From Paenibacillus sp. PK3_47 (lineage in GTDB: Bacteria; Bacillota; Bacilli; Paenibacillales; Paenibacillaceae), in the NCBI RefSeq assembly GCF_023520895.1, contig NZ_CP026029.1, positions 1,240,001 through 1,304,000 on the forward strand: a stretch of DNA of 64,000 nucleotides. The letters run 5' to 3'. Position 1 is the stretch's first letter. Each line of letters opens with the position of its first letter. A program made the position numbers and the translations under genes. Positions 1-9,102 of the stretch are shown one piece after another. The notes beneath the pieces are model-generated. The model did not search any database, was not told where the DNA came from, and saw only the letters and a list, made by a program, of their open reading frames with translations.

Positions 1-575
1 AAGATGTTATCGCCCGAGCCTTCCGTAACATATCCTTGAGCATTCATCATGATCGCTTCGTCAGCTTCCGCCAGATTGGACTGGATTTTGACGAGAATGT
101 TGTTGAGATAGTTAAGCGATTTGATCTTCGGGTTCAGTGCATCCGGGATATTGCGGCGCTGGGATACAGAAACTGCGCGCAGCCCGTTCAGATAAGCCTG
201 TTCAGGATAGATGGCCAGCTGCTCTACAATAATGATTACACTGGCTTTCGGGCAGCGGCGCGGATCAAGCCCCAGGTTCCCCGGGCCCCGCGATACAATC
301 AGGCGGATATATCCGTTGCGCATATCGTTCAGACGAATGGTCTCTGCCATAGCGGCCAGCATTTCATCATAGGTCAGCGGGATATCCAGCATGATCGATT
401 TGGCCGAATCATACAGTCTGTCCAGATGCTCTTTGCATTTAAAAATATTGCCGTTATAAATACGGATGCCTTCGAAAATACCGTCTCCGTAAAGGAATCC
501 GTGATCAAAAACAGATACCTTTGCATTTTCTTTTGTTACGTGTTGTCCATCCAGATAGATCCATTGCTCAGCCAT
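1..575 (-). CDS. ilvE: Branched-chain-amino-acid aminotransferase, N-terminal part
   Basis: About 191 residues of a PLP class IV aminotransferase are present; the 3' end lies outside the window. The protein starts MAEQWIYLDGQHV and contains the family's F-DHGFLYGDGIFEGIR segment near residues 25-40 and the E-GSGDNIF motif at the window edge. The family transfers the amino group between leucine, isoleucine or valine and 2-oxoglutarate. It follows pheA by 4 nt and closes the pheB-hom-thrB-pheA-ilvE run. D-amino-acid aminotransferase or aminodeoxychorismate lyase have the same fold, but the GDGIFEGIR form favours IlvE. Confidence 0.88.
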   Translation of the reverse strand, partial: MAEQWIYLDGQHVTKENAKVSVFDHGFLYGDGIFEGIRIYNGNIFKCKEHLDRLYDSAKSIMLDIPLTYDEMLAAMAETIRLNDMRNGYIRLIVSRGPGNLGLDPRRCPKASVIIIVEQLAIYPEQAYLNGLRAVSVSQRRNIPDALNPKIKSLNYLNNILVKIQSNLAEADEAIMMNAQGYVTEGSGDNI

Positions 576-579
576 GAAC

Positions 580-1467
580 TTACTGCACCTCCGCTTTCTC
601 TTCCTCATAGGTGTATGTGGGATACGAGCCCAGAATCCGTACCTGGCAGCCCAGCGCCTGAATCTCTTCAATTGCAGCCGGGAGCAGGACCGATTCTATC
701 GGTTCCAGCACATCAATATAGAAATAATAAGTCCCGAGTTTCTTTTTGGTGGGACGTGATTCAATACGTGACAGATTCAGACGCCGCCAGGCAAATGCGG
801 ACAGCACCTGATGCAGGGCTCCCGGAAAATCCTCCGGCAGGGTCACAAGAATACTCGTCTTCTCTCCGCCGCTCTTCCGGGGAAGATCTAGCTTCTCCGG
901 GCCGACCAGGACAAAACGCGTATAGTTGTTATGGTGATCGGTAATTTTGCGGTCGATAATCTCCAGCCCGTGTGTGGCTGCGCCCAGTGCCGTGCCAATC
1001 GCTGCCCAGCCTTTGCCGGGATTGTTCTTCACAATCTCCGCAGCTTCCGAGGTGCTTCCGACGGATTCCAGCTCTGCCCACGGGGCGTGCTCACGGATAA
1101 ATTGCAGGCATTGCGCCATAGCCACAGGATGGGATAGGATCTTCACCATTCCGCTGTAATCTTTATTCCCATTTGCATCCTTGAACTCCTGCGGGTTGCC
1201 GATAAGATTCTGAATCGACGGAAAAATCCACTCCGCCTGCATCGGCAGATTCACTTCATTAATGAGCCAGTCAATATGCAGGCTTACCGAGCCTTCTATC
1301 GTATTCTCAATCGGAATCACGCTGTAATTGGTGACACCGCCTGCTGTTGCGAGGAAGACGTCGGAAATCAGCTTGTGATGCTCAAGCTTTACAGGCTCAT
1401 CACCGAACAAGTGCAGCACAGCTTCGTGGGATACCGAGCCCTGCGGCAATACTGCTATTGATTTCAT
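580..1467 (-). CDS. pheA: Prephenate dehydratase
   Basis: This is a 295-residue monofunctional prephenate dehydratase (prephenate to phenylpyruvate, phenylalanine synthesis). The catalytic domain covers about residues 1-185 and has the conserved TRF motif (NNYTRFVLVG). The C-terminal ACT domain contains the phenylalanine-binding ESRPTKKKLGTYYFYID segment, which implies feedback inhibition. The start ATG overlaps the thrB stop as ATGA, and GGAGAAG lies upstream, so translation is probably coupled to thrB. Length is normal for the Bacillus enzyme. Confidence 0.95.
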   Translation of the reverse strand: MKSIAVLPQGSVSHEAVLHLFGDEPVKLEHHKLISDVFLATAGGVTNYSVIPIENTIEGSVSLHIDWLINEVNLPMQAEWIFPSIQNLIGNPQEFKDANGNKDYSGMVKILSHPVAMAQCLQFIREHAPWAELESVGSTSEAAEIVKNNPGKGWAAIGTALGAATHGLEIIDRKITDHHNNYTRFVLVGPEKLDLPRKSGGEKTSILVTLPEDFPGALHQVLSAFAWRRLNLSRIESRPTKKKLGTYYFYIDVLEPIESVLLPAAIEEIQALGCQVRILGSYPTYTYEEEKAEVQ

Positions 1468-2444
1468 GACTGTACTTCTCCTTTTATCATATCCAAAAAT
1501 GATTGACTTTGCATCCCGCCAGCTTCAAGCAGCTCTGCCGTAACACCGGCCGTGCAGGGGGCAAGCCAGCAGGTTCTCGACGGAATGCCCTGCTCCTGCA
1601 TCGTCCGGATCAGAAACTGTTCGAGCTCCTGCTTCCGGCTCTCCTTCCGGTCCACCATACACAGAAGTGTAGGTCCCGCACCGCTGAGGGCTATCCCCAG
1701 CGCACCGTAATCCGTCGCCTCGGCGAGCAGCTTCTCCATTCCCGGCACAAGCGGAGCCCGGTACGGCTGATGCAGACGGTCCTGCATCGCACGGCCGATA
1801 AGCTCCAGTCTTCCCGTAGCGAGCGCCGCTGTCAGAAGCGAAGTCCGGCTGATGTTATACACCGCATCGCTTACTGAAATCTCACCTGGCAGAACACCCC
1901 GTGCCTTGACCGTCTCCAGTTCAAATTCCGGAATGACGACCAGCACCTCCAGATCCTGCGGCGGCTCTATCCGGATATAATCGGCATGTCCGCCATCCCA
2001 GACAGCGGTGATAACGCCTCCGAACAGGGAAGCCCCGACGTTGTCGGGATGCTTTTCAAGACCAGTTGCCATATCGAACAGTCTGGCATTATCCAGCGGT
2101 GAACCTATCATAGCATTTGCCGCTGCCAGTGCGCCAACAATCGCAGAAGCGCTGCTGCCGAGACCGCGCGTCAGCGGAATCTCCGAATACATCGAAATGG
2201 ACAGCTCAGGAACAGTGACCCCCGCTTCCGCAAATACCATCTGGGCCACCCGGTAGAGCAGGTTGCTTTTGTCCCGGGGGAGATCCTTCATCTCCTCACC
2301 ATACAGGTGAAAGACCGTATCCTCAGCCTCCTCCATCTCAATCCAGGCGTACAGCGACAAGGCCATCCCCAGTGTGTCGAAGCCCGGACCGAGATTGGCG
2401 GTGCTAGCAGGCACTTTTACTCTAGACCTTCCGTACATACTCAT
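1464..2444 (-). CDS. thrB: Homoserine kinase
   Basis: This GHMP-family kinase phosphorylates homoserine for threonine synthesis. It shows the N-terminal VKVPASTANLGPGFDTLG segment and the ATP-binding PLTRGLGSSASAIVGAL loop, and a C-terminal SGAGPTLLCM motif. The reading frame is open upstream to an ATG at 2510 that overlaps the hom stop. I chose the ATG at 2444 (MSMYGRS, 326 aa) because GAAGGAG lies 11 nt before it, while 2510 has no spaced ribosome-binding site. thrC is not in the window. Confidence 0.93.
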   Translation of the reverse strand: MSMYGRSRVKVPASTANLGPGFDTLGMALSLYAWIEMEEAEDTVFHLYGEEMKDLPRDKSNLLYRVAQMVFAEAGVTVPELSISMYSEIPLTRGLGSSASAIVGALAAANAMIGSPLDNARLFDMATGLEKHPDNVGASLFGGVITAVWDGGHADYIRIEPPQDLEVLVVIPEFELETVKARGVLPGEISVSDAVYNISRTSLLTAALATGRLELIGRAMQDRLHQPYRAPLVPGMEKLLAEATDYGALGIALSGAGPTLLCMVDRKESRKQELEQFLIRTMQEQGIPSRTCWLAPCTAGVTAELLEAGGMQSQSFLDMIKGEVQS

Positions 2445-2506
2445 AGCAGATGAATCTCCTTCATTATTTTTACGCGGTATCCGGGTAGTCAGGAGTCTGC
2501 TCCACG

Positions 2507-3793
2507 TCATCCTACCACATGATAATGGCTTTTAATCCGGTGAATGACATTCAGCTCCTCCAGATGCCGCAATACCTTATTCATACTCGCCTTGCTGGCA
2601 TTGTGCGTCACAATAATGATCTCCGCATCCGGATTATTCGGGTTGGCCTGCTGGACAACAGAATCCAGACTGACCTCATACTCGGCAAATACCTGTGTAA
2701 TCTTGGCGAGAACACCCGCCTTGTCATCCACATGCAGCAGCAGGAAGTTTTTGAAAAAGATATCCTCATCGCTCTTCAGCTTCTTCTGCTTGTAAGGGGC
2801 AATCTGCTTCAGGCCGTTGACGCCCAGCTTCAGATTCTTGATCACTGCGACCAAATCGGCCACGATCGAGGTTGCCGTAGGCATAGCGCCTGCTCCCGCG
2901 CCGTAGAACATCGTCTCTCCCACTGCTTGACCGTATACATACACGGCATTGAATACACCGTTAACGGACGCAATCGGATGGCTGGCACGGATCATGGTCG
3001 GCTGGACACTGATATTGAAGGCATCATCATCACATTCAGCAATGCCAAGCAGCTTCATCTCGTACCCCAGACGTTTGGCAAACGCGATATCCTCCTTGCT
3101 GACCGCCGAAATGCCCTTCACGCTGACATCGCGGAGTCCTACATTGGTGCGGAAGCCGAGTGTTCCGAGAATGGCCATTTTGCGGGCTGCATCCAGCCCC
3201 TCTACATCAGAGGTAGGATCGGATTCTGCGTAGCCCAGCTCCTGCGCTTCCTTCAGCACATCGTGGTAGGAGGCGCCTTCCTGGCTCATTTTAGTCAATA
3301 TGTAATTGGTTGTGCCGTTTACGATGCCCATGATTTTCATGATCTTGTCCGAAGAAAAGCCTTCGATCAGTGTGCGGATAATCGGAATACCGCCGGCCAC
3401 ACTCGCTTCATAAAATACATCACACTGCTTCTCCTGCGCCTTGGCCAGAATCTCCGAGCCATGCAGTGCCATCAGATCTTTATTGGCTGTGACAATATGT
3501 TTGCCGCGCTCAAGCGCTTCAAGAATGTATTCCTTCGTTCCGGCAATGCCGCCCATAACCTCGACAATGACATCAATTTCAGGATCACGGATAACTTCCC
3601 ACGGATCTGAGGTGACTTTGGCGTTATCCACATTAATATCACGCGGCTTCTCGGTGTTCTTAACGGCAATGCGTTCAACCAGAATGGGAGAACCGACCTG
3701 ATTGCTCAGATCCTCCTGATTCCCTTCCAAAATACGGACTACGCCCGTACCTACTGTTCCCAGTCCCAACAGTCCCACTTTAACCGGCTTCAT
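2507..3793 (-). CDS. hom: Homoserine dehydrogenase with ACT domain
   Basis: At 428 residues it reduces aspartate semialdehyde to homoserine at the threonine/methionine branch point. The N-terminal NAD(P)-binding GLLGLGTVGTGVV, the central GIVNGTTNYILTKM and the SDVEGLDAARKM catalytic region are clear. A C-terminal ACT domain (about 350-428, LLHVDDKAGVLAKITQ) suggests allosteric control by threonine. AGGAGG lies before the ATG. The gene sits between pheB/thrR, whose B. subtilis counterpart regulates hom, and thrB. Confidence 0.96.
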   Translation of the reverse strand: MKPVKVGLLGLGTVGTGVVRILEGNQEDLSNQVGSPILVERIAVKNTEKPRDINVDNAKVTSDPWEVIRDPEIDVIVEVMGGIAGTKEYILEALERGKHIVTANKDLMALHGSEILAKAQEKQCDVFYEASVAGGIPIIRTLIEGFSSDKIMKIMGIVNGTTNYILTKMSQEGASYHDVLKEAQELGYAESDPTSDVEGLDAARKMAILGTLGFRTNVGLRDVSVKGISAVSKEDIAFAKRLGYEMKLLGIAECDDDAFNISVQPTMIRASHPIASVNGVFNAVYVYGQAVGETMFYGAGAGAMPTATSIVADLVAVIKNLKLGVNGLKQIAPYKQKKLKSDEDIFFKNFLLLHVDDKAGVLAKITQVFAEYEVSLDSVVQQANPNNPDAEIIIVTHNASKASMNKVLRHLEELNVIHRIKSHYHVVG

Positions 3794-3845
3794 TTGGTTC
3801 CTCCTTATACATCCGCGAGCAATCTATTTACTTCAATTAGCCTGG

Positions 3846-4283
3846 CTAACCCTGACCGATAATTAAAGCCCGTTTCACTCCGGAAATGGCCTTAAGACCG
3901 TCCAGCAGATCGCCCAGCTCCTGATTCAAATGTGAAATTTCCACCGAGATGACGACATTGGCCCGCCCCTGCAGAGGAATACTCTGGTTGATGGTCAGCA
4001 CATTGGCGCCATGAACGGCTACACAGCCCAGCACTTTGGACAGCATGCCTGATTCATGTTCCAGATCAAGGGAGATCGTGACAATCCGCTCCCGTTCCAG
4101 CTGGTGGATCAGGTGAATGCCGTCTTTATATTTATAAAAAGCACTGCGGCTCAGCCCAACCTGCTCTACACCCTCATGTACAGTCTTGGCATCCCCTGCC
4201 TCTAGCAGCTGCTTGACCTGCATCGTCTTCAGCACCGCATCAGGCAATATGTCCTCACGGACCAAATAATAGCGTTCTTTCAC
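3846..4283 (-). CDS. pheB: ACT-domain protein PheB/ThrR
   Basis: This 145-residue protein matches the B. subtilis PheB family. That protein was later described as ThrR, a DNA-binding regulator of threonine genes (established knowledge from memory). Residues about 1-60 hold a short helical region with a helix-turn-helix look (AVLKTMQVKQLLEAGDAKTV then EGVEQVGLSRSAFYKYKDG). Residues about 70-145 form an ACT domain (ISLDLEHESGMLSKVLGCVAVHGANVLTI). The GTG at 4283 follows GGTGAGG by 6 nt. The longer in-frame ATG at 4358 is rejected because it lies inside the promoter. Adjacency to hom supports a threonine-related regulatory role. Confidence 0.87.
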   Translation of the reverse strand: MKERYYLVREDILPDAVLKTMQVKQLLEAGDAKTVHEGVEQVGLSRSAFYKYKDGIHLIHQLERERIVTISLDLEHESGMLSKVLGCVAVHGANVLTINQSIPLQGRANVVISVEISHLNQELGDLLDGLKAISGVKRALIIGQG

Positions 4284-4325
4284 GAACGTCCTCACCCCAA
4301 AGACTTTTGTGTTTTCATAGTGGAC

Positions 4326-4355
4326 ATTATACGTGATCCCGCTAAAAAAAAGCAA
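4326..4355 (-). promoter_or_regulatory. Predicted sigma-A promoter for pheB-hom-thrB-pheA-ilvE
   Basis: On the minus strand TTGCTT is followed after 18 nt by a perfect TATAAT, about 40 nt before the pheB GTG. This would make the amino-acid genes independent of the upstream ydj-like genes. Confidence 0.65.
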
Positions 4356-4375
4356 CACATTTTCACTAGCCCGGT

Positions 4376-4867
4376 TCAGGAACGGTATTTCATTTCAATG
4401 AATCTGAGCTCCTCACAGGTTTCTGGAGGCAGGTAGCGGGTCACGTCGTTATGCAGGGAGTTCAGCAACTGGACCTCTTCCTCTTGAGGCAGATCGCCAT
4501 CCCAGAGATCCTGCGGGAAATATTGTTCGCCCGACCTGCGGGCACACTGGTACATGAAGTAGTAGATGCCCCAGATCAGCACAATTGAAGGCGTTTCGTA
4601 CCTGTCGGTCACTTCGGCATTCGCGATAAAGTCAAAGCACCCGTAATCCTCTTCATCATCGTTGCACATGCGGTATATCTCATCCCAATCCACATCATTC
4701 CCTGACAGCCAGTGATGTCCCTTGCCCACAATCACCCGGAATTTCTCAAAGGCCTGATCATAATTCCCGTCTGTAAATTCTTTTTCGAGATAATCCAGTG
4801 TCCGCTCAACATAGGCCCAGCAGATCGCGACTCTGTCGTTAATAGAAATTTCCTCAATTCTCTTCAT
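4376..4867 (-). CDS. Uncharacterised acidic 163-residue protein
   Basis: I do not recognise this protein. It is predicted soluble and acidic, with a DDEEDYGCFD stretch and no signal peptide or membrane segment. It looks mostly helical (VAICWAYVERTLDYLEKEF; IVLIWGIYYFMYQCARRS). Its size and composition recall small cytoplasmic immunity or SMI-type proteins, but I see no defining motif. GGAGG lies 9 nt before the ATG. It begins 27 nt after the preceding membrane/zinc-ribbon gene and may be the last gene of that operon. It is not part of the usual obg-pheB neighbourhood. Confidence 0.7.
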   Translation of the reverse strand: MKRIEEISINDRVAICWAYVERTLDYLEKEFTDGNYDQAFEKFRVIVGKGHHWLSGNDVDWDEIYRMCNDDEEDYGCFDFIANAEVTDRYETPSIVLIWGIYYFMYQCARRSGEQYFPQDLWDGDLPQEEEVQLLNSLHNDVTRYLPPETCEELRFIEMKYRS

Positions 4868-4894
4868 CTGCGATTGCCTCCATTTCTGTTGATC

Positions 4895-5662
4895 TTAGCT
4901 GTAAGAGATCGTAGTTCCGCAGTAATCACATCTTTTGGGCTGTCCCGGGAAAACAGTATTCTGGGCACCGCAGCCAGGACAGCGCTCTGACTTTGGCATT
5001 TGCGGCGGCGATTGCGATGTCCCTCCCGTCTGTGCCTGCCCGCCCGCAGCCCCACTAAATCCGGAAGAAACACTTTGAGCGGCATATGGTCCGGCAGAAG
5101 CTGCCCCACCTTGATTTGCAACCGCTGAGCCCGCAGCCAGTACGCCGTATTTTTGCAGGTACAGCAGGTCTCTGTCCACATCCCTCTGGCTCTGCCCTGT
5201 ACGGTCGGCCAAGTCACCGGTGTATTTGACTCCGAACACTGTAATGAGCTCCATGTATTTATTGGCCAGCTTTCTGAACTGATATCTCGCCTTGGCGGCG
5301 TTCCTGGCAAATATGGAGGCCGGTATCAGAAAAAAGGCAGCATAAACGAGCAGCACACCAATAAGAGACCCTGCAGTGAGATCCATTTCACCATTTTTGA
5401 GCTGCAGCATCATAAATCCGGTCATCTCCACGAACCCGCCGACAAAAACATGGAACAGCAGCGCGTGGTTGGAAGGCTTGCGGTAATTCTTGTAATGGGT
5501 CGTCAGGAACCGGATCAGGGCAAGCAGCAAACCTAGTGGCATAAGCAGATAGCCCATCCCGATAATAATATAATCGAATATTCCCCTGTCATATTTGGGC
5601 AGCCTGTCAGCGGGTGTGCTCTCCCGCCCTTGGCGGATGCCCAGCTCGTTCAACATATTCAT
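4895..5662 (-). CDS. Membrane protein with C-terminal zinc ribbon, YdjH-like
   Basis: The protein has 255 residues. Hydrophobic segments lie at about 29-50 (YIIIGMGYLLMPLGLLLALI), 66-85 and 92-115. A helical region with a winged-helix look follows (RQFRKLANKYMELITVFGVKYTGDLADRTGQSQRDVDRDLLYLQ), then a Gly/Ala/Gln-rich linker and a terminal zinc ribbon CPGCG-x13-CDYCG. Size, layout and an SPFH gene two positions upstream resemble B. subtilis YdjH of the pspA-ydjGHI envelope-stress operon. That assignment is inference from layout, not an alignment. AGGAGGAG precedes the ATG. Confidence 0.72.
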   Translation of the reverse strand: MNMLNELGIRQGRESTPADRLPKYDRGIFDYIIIGMGYLLMPLGLLLALIRFLTTHYKNYRKPSNHALLFHVFVGGFVEMTGFMMLQLKNGEMDLTAGSLIGVLLVYAAFFLIPASIFARNAAKARYQFRKLANKYMELITVFGVKYTGDLADRTGQSQRDVDRDLLYLQKYGVLAAGSAVANQGGAASAGPYAAQSVSSGFSGAAGGQAQTGGTSQSPPQMPKSERCPGCGAQNTVFPGQPKRCDYCGTTISYS

Positions 5663-5678
5663 TCCTGCTTAACTCCTC

Positions 5679-6425
5679 CTATTGTAGTTCTGCCAGCTCA
5701 CGGTTGCGCCGCTGCAGTGTATGGGCAATGCTGTCTGTCAGTTCATGGATCTCGGCTTCCCAGCCGGCAGGGGGCACCTTGAGTACAATCAGGAGGGATA
5801 CCTGATCATGCAGCAGTGAAATCTGCTGGCTGATTATATCCTCCGTGGCAGACAAGCCTGGCTTCGAAAGCGGGTTGCTGTACCGGAACCGCTCCTCCAG
5901 CAGCGAGATGAGCTCCGTGAGCCGCTCTGACTCGGGAAACTTCCAGCGTCCGGCCAATTCCCTGATTTCGACCAGCTCGTTCATGTGCAGACGATGGCTG
6001 CGCGAGGCATCTGCAATCTTCCGCTCCTGTCCGCCGGCATGTTTTCCGTATAACCTGAAAGCTCCTAGAAGGACAGCGCATAAAAGCAGCAGGATCAACT
6101 GCTCAGCAGCATACCAGGACACCGGCAGCTGAAGCAGCCCATCCAGTACAAGCGCGGAAATCAGGACAGCAGCCAGATATCCTGCCACGATGAATGCGCC
6201 GCTGAGCAGCACCGGAGAAGTCTCACGTATACTGCCGGCTGTCTTCAGCCAGTAGAGTACAAAGAAATAAACTATAATTTCTGCAACAAGAACAGCAATG
6301 AAAGAGACGGCAAAACGGGCCGGCGATGAAATGAAGCCCATTCCCAGAAAGATCATCACTGTAAGGATCAAAGCTGCTGCAAAGATCAGGCTGACAGTAC
6401 CGGTATGTGATCTGCGCTTGTTCAT
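5679..6425 (-). CDS. Uncharacterised multi-pass membrane protein
   Basis: About 248 residues. Four hydrophobic segments lie in the N-terminal half (SLIFAAALILTVMIFLGMGF; FAVSFIAVLVAEIIVYFFVL; LLSGAFIVAGYLAAVLISAL; AEQLILLLLCAVLLGAFRLY). A charged, helical cytoplasmic tail follows (LHMNELVEIRELAGRWKFPESERLTELISLLEERF), probably coiled coil. It lies between the SPFH gene and the zinc-ribbon membrane gene, so these three probably act together at the membrane. The start is uncertain: ATG at 6425, or TTG at 6437 overlapping the SPFH stop as TTGA with AAGGG 4 nt upstream. No family assigned. Confidence 0.7.
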   Translation of the reverse strand: MNKRRSHTGTVSLIFAAALILTVMIFLGMGFISSPARFAVSFIAVLVAEIIVYFFVLYWLKTAGSIRETSPVLLSGAFIVAGYLAAVLISALVLDGLLQLPVSWYAAEQLILLLLCAVLLGAFRLYGKHAGGQERKIADASRSHRLHMNELVEIRELAGRWKFPESERLTELISLLEERFRYSNPLSKPGLSATEDIISQQISLLHDQVSLLIVLKVPPAGWEAEIHELTDSIAHTLQRRNRELAELQ

Positions 6426-6433
6426 TCCTGGAA

Positions 6434-7603
6434 TCAACCGGCCCTTCTGCCGCATTCCGCGCAAAATTTCTGGCCTGGCTTCAAGTCCGTCCCGCACCCG
6501 GCACACTTTCTTACTGCACTCTCTCCGCAATTCGTGCAGAACTTCGCTTCAGGCGCCATCTGCTGTCCGCAATGACCGCAGGTCTGATATGTACCCGTAC
6601 CGCTTCCGGCGCGCTCCTGCTCAAAGCTCCGCCCGCAGCCGCTGCAGAATTTCGCTTCCGGTGTATGGAATGTGCCGCAGGAGCACATTTTGCTCTGGCT
6701 GCTGCTGACTGTGACTCTGCTGTCGCCCATGCCTCTCATCACCCGGTTCACGATATCAGCTGCCGGACCGGCAAACCCGAGCCCCATGCCCATACCCATA
6801 CCTGCGTTCATCATGCCTGCACCGATATTGCCGGGATTGCCTGCGGCCTCCTCGATGGTATCAAAGCTGCGCTCCTGCTCATAAGTGAAGCCGATAATAT
6901 CCATCTCCGCTTTTTTAGCCAATGCTTCTTTGAGACGGATCGTTGCCGGATCATCATCGGGAATATTGATCGAATCAATATAGAAGTTATTCAGTTCAAT
7001 CCCGCAGTCCAGAAAAGCCGCGGCCAGCCTGCCCTGGATATGCTTGGAGATCTCGGCGATGTAAGCGTTGATTTCGAGCACGCTGATTTTTTTGTGCACC
7101 AGATAGGAAGAAATCAGTTCATTAATATTGGACATCAGCAGCCCGCGGAAATAGGTCACCAGTGTATCCTGGTCAAACAGAGGGAGCGTTCCCACCAGCT
7201 TCAGCAGGAATCTGCGCGGATCATCGATCCGGACTCCGAATTGACCGTAAGAGCGGACAGAAACCATGATTTTATATTTCGGGTCCTGCAGCTGGAGCGG
7301 TACACTCGTTCCCCATTTCACATTCATGGAGTTCAGTTTGTTCACATACCAGATTTCCGCAGTAAAAGGCGATTTGCCGCCGAACGGCAGATTTACGAGA
7401 TTTGATAAAACCGGGATATTGGCTGTGCTCAGGGTATGCCTGCCCGCTGTAAAGGAGTCCAGTGCCTGCCCGCCTTTGAACAGAATGGCTTCCTGCGTTT
7501 CATTAACGATCAGCTGCGTCCAGGTCCCAAGCTCCTGATTGGGATGCTTCCAGGCAAATACTCCCGGAGGCCCGTCATATTTCACCACTTCAATAATTGC
7601 CAT
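6434..7603 (-). CDS. SPFH-domain protein with three C-terminal zinc ribbons, YdjI-like
   Basis: At 389 residues this belongs to the YdjI / 'virion core protein-like' SPFH group. The N-terminal part (MAIIEVVKYDGPPGVFAWKH, then VSVRSYGQFGVRIDDPRRFL and ALAKKAEMDIIGF) is the SPFH region of about 280 residues. A Gly/Met-rich hinge follows, then three Cys4 ribbons: CSCG..CSGCG, CGHCG..CTNCG and CAGCG..CAECG (about 305-385). In B. subtilis YdjI works with YdjG, YdjH and PspA at the membrane (established knowledge). No pspA gene is present here. It is the first gene of the inserted cluster, 98 nt beyond the obgE terminator. Confidence 0.85.
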   Translation of the reverse strand: MAIIEVVKYDGPPGVFAWKHPNQELGTWTQLIVNETQEAILFKGGQALDSFTAGRHTLSTANIPVLSNLVNLPFGGKSPFTAEIWYVNKLNSMNVKWGTSVPLQLQDPKYKIMVSVRSYGQFGVRIDDPRRFLLKLVGTLPLFDQDTLVTYFRGLLMSNINELISSYLVHKKISVLEINAYIAEISKHIQGRLAAAFLDCGIELNNFYIDSINIPDDDPATIRLKEALAKKAEMDIIGFTYEQERSFDTIEEAAGNPGNIGAGMMNAGMGMGMGLGFAGPAADIVNRVMRGMGDSRVTVSSSQSKMCSCGTFHTPEAKFCSGCGRSFEQERAGSGTGTYQTCGHCGQQMAPEAKFCTNCGESAVRKCAGCGTDLKPGQKFCAECGRRAG

Positions 7604-7701
7604 TCACTTATTCCTTCTTTCATGATGGTAATATGTCAATTATATCGGTTTTTTCCATTGAATAAGAAAGCTGAGTATTAAATATATTAGAAAAATTACG
7701 T

Positions 7702-7750
7702 AAAAAACGCCGGCCCTGTTTTCCTTCATCAGGAAAACAAAGCCGGCGTT
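7702..7750 (-). terminator. Rho-independent terminator of obgE
   Basis: On the minus strand AACGCCGGCTTTGTTTTCCT pairs with AGGAAAACAGGGCCGGCGTT around a short loop, followed by a T-run. It separates obgE from the SPFH gene cluster. Confidence 0.9.
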
Positions 7751-7776
7751 CCTATACCATGCATATAGCCGAATGA

Positions 7777-9087
7777 TTAATAGTAGCTGCTGTTCTCAAC
7801 AAATTCGAATTCAAAATCGCCGATGCGGACGATCGTACCCTCTACAGCGCCGCGTTTGCGCAGCTCTGCATCGACCCCCATATGGCGCAGCGTACGGGCC
7901 AGCTTGAGAATGGCATCATGCGTGCTGAGCTGCATGCGTTTGAGCATTTTCTCGATCCGCGGACTGCTGACCACAAACGCTTCATTATCGCGCGTAATCG
8001 TAAAGCTGTCATCCGCTTCAGCTTCAAGCTTGTACACTTTGCGCTCTGTGGTTTCGGCAACCTCTTCAACAACCGGAGCCACAGGGATGCTGTCAAGAAT
8101 ATCCGCCGCCCGGTACAGCAGCTCCTGTATGCCCTGACGGGTCAGCGAGGAGATCGGCATAATTTCGAGATCAGGGCGCACTTTGGCAATCTGTTCACGG
8201 AACGAAGCCAGATTAGCTTCCGACTCCGGCATATCCATCTTGTTCGCCGCTACAATCTGCGGACGGTCGATCAGATTCGCATTGTACTGCTTGAGCTCTT
8301 CATTGATGAGTACCCAATCCTCGAAAGGATCGCGTCCCTCGGACCCGGACATATCCACCACGTGGATAATGATGCGTGTACGTTCAACATGGCGCAGGAA
8401 TTCATGTCCAAGACCCACGCCTTCGCTGGCACCCTCAATAAGTCCAGGCAGGTCAGCCATGACAAAGCTGCGGCTGTCCCCGACATCAACCACGCCGAGA
8501 TTTGGAGTAATTGTTGTGAAGTGATACGCTCCGATCTTCGGCTGGGCCGCAGAAACTACCGACAGCAGCGTTGATTTACCTACACTCGGGAATCCGACGA
8601 GACCCACATCAGCCATCACCTTAAGCTCCATCACAACATAGCGTTCCTGGCCTTCTTCGCCGTTCTCGGCAAGCTCAGGGGCTGTATTGTTAGCCGTGGC
8701 AAAACGGGTATTTCCCCGTCCACCCCGCCCGCCGCGGGCTACTACGACCTGCTGCCCGTGACGGGTCATGTCGGCAATGACTTCACCCGTATCATCATCA
8801 ATGAGCACGGTGCCCGGAGGAATACGCACGATCATGTGCTCGGCATTCGCTCCGTGCTGGCTCTTGTTCCGTCCCTTTATACCCTTGTCAGCCTTGAAGT
8901 GGCGCTGGTAACGAAAATCCATCAGGGTACGCAGACCCTCATCCACACGGAAAATAACGTCGCCGCCGCGGCCGCCGTCTCCACCTGCAGGACCGCCTTC
9001 CGGAACATACTTCTCCCGGCGGAACGCTACGAGGCCATCGCCGCCGTCGCCGCCTTTAACATAAATCTTAGCTTTATCTACGAACAT
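7777..9087 (-). CDS. obgE: GTPase Obg/CgtA
   Basis: 436 residues in three parts: the Gly-rich Obg fold (1-158, [20 protein letters not shown]), the G domain (P-loop [11 protein letters not shown], switch [15 protein letters not shown]), and a C-terminal OCT domain (about 360-436). Obg is a ribosome- and stress-associated GTPase needed for 50S assembly and, in Bacillus, for sporulation initiation. It follows spo0B by 15 nt, as in B. subtilis. Confidence 0.97.
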   Translation of the reverse strand: MFVDKAKIYVKGGDGGDGLVAFRREKYVPEGGPAGGDGGRGGDVIFRVDEGLRTLMDFRYQRHFKADKGIKGRNKSQHGANAEHMIVRIPPGTVLIDDDTGEVIADMTRHGQQVVVARGGRGGRGNTRFATANNTAPELAENGEEGQERYVVMELKVMADVGLVGFPSVGKSTLLSVVSAAQPKIGAYHFTTITPNLGVVDVGDSRSFVMADLPGLIEGASEGVGLGHEFLRHVERTRIIIHVVDMSGSEGRDPFEDWVLINEELKQYNANLIDRPQIVAANKMDMPESEANLASFREQIAKVRPDLEIMPISSLTRQGIQELLYRAADILDSIPVAPVVEEVAETTERKVYKLEAEADDSFTITRDNEAFVVSSPRIEKMLKRMQLSTHDAILKLARTLRHMGVDAELRKRGAVEGTIVRIGDFEFEFVENSSYY

Positions 9088-9102
9088 TCAGGTTCACCTT
9101 CC

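Noticed and set aside
2445..2510. Longer thrB starting at an ATG overlapping hom
   Set aside because: No spaced ribosome-binding site, while GAAGGAG precedes the ATG at 2444; the extra 22 residues do not resemble GHMP kinases.
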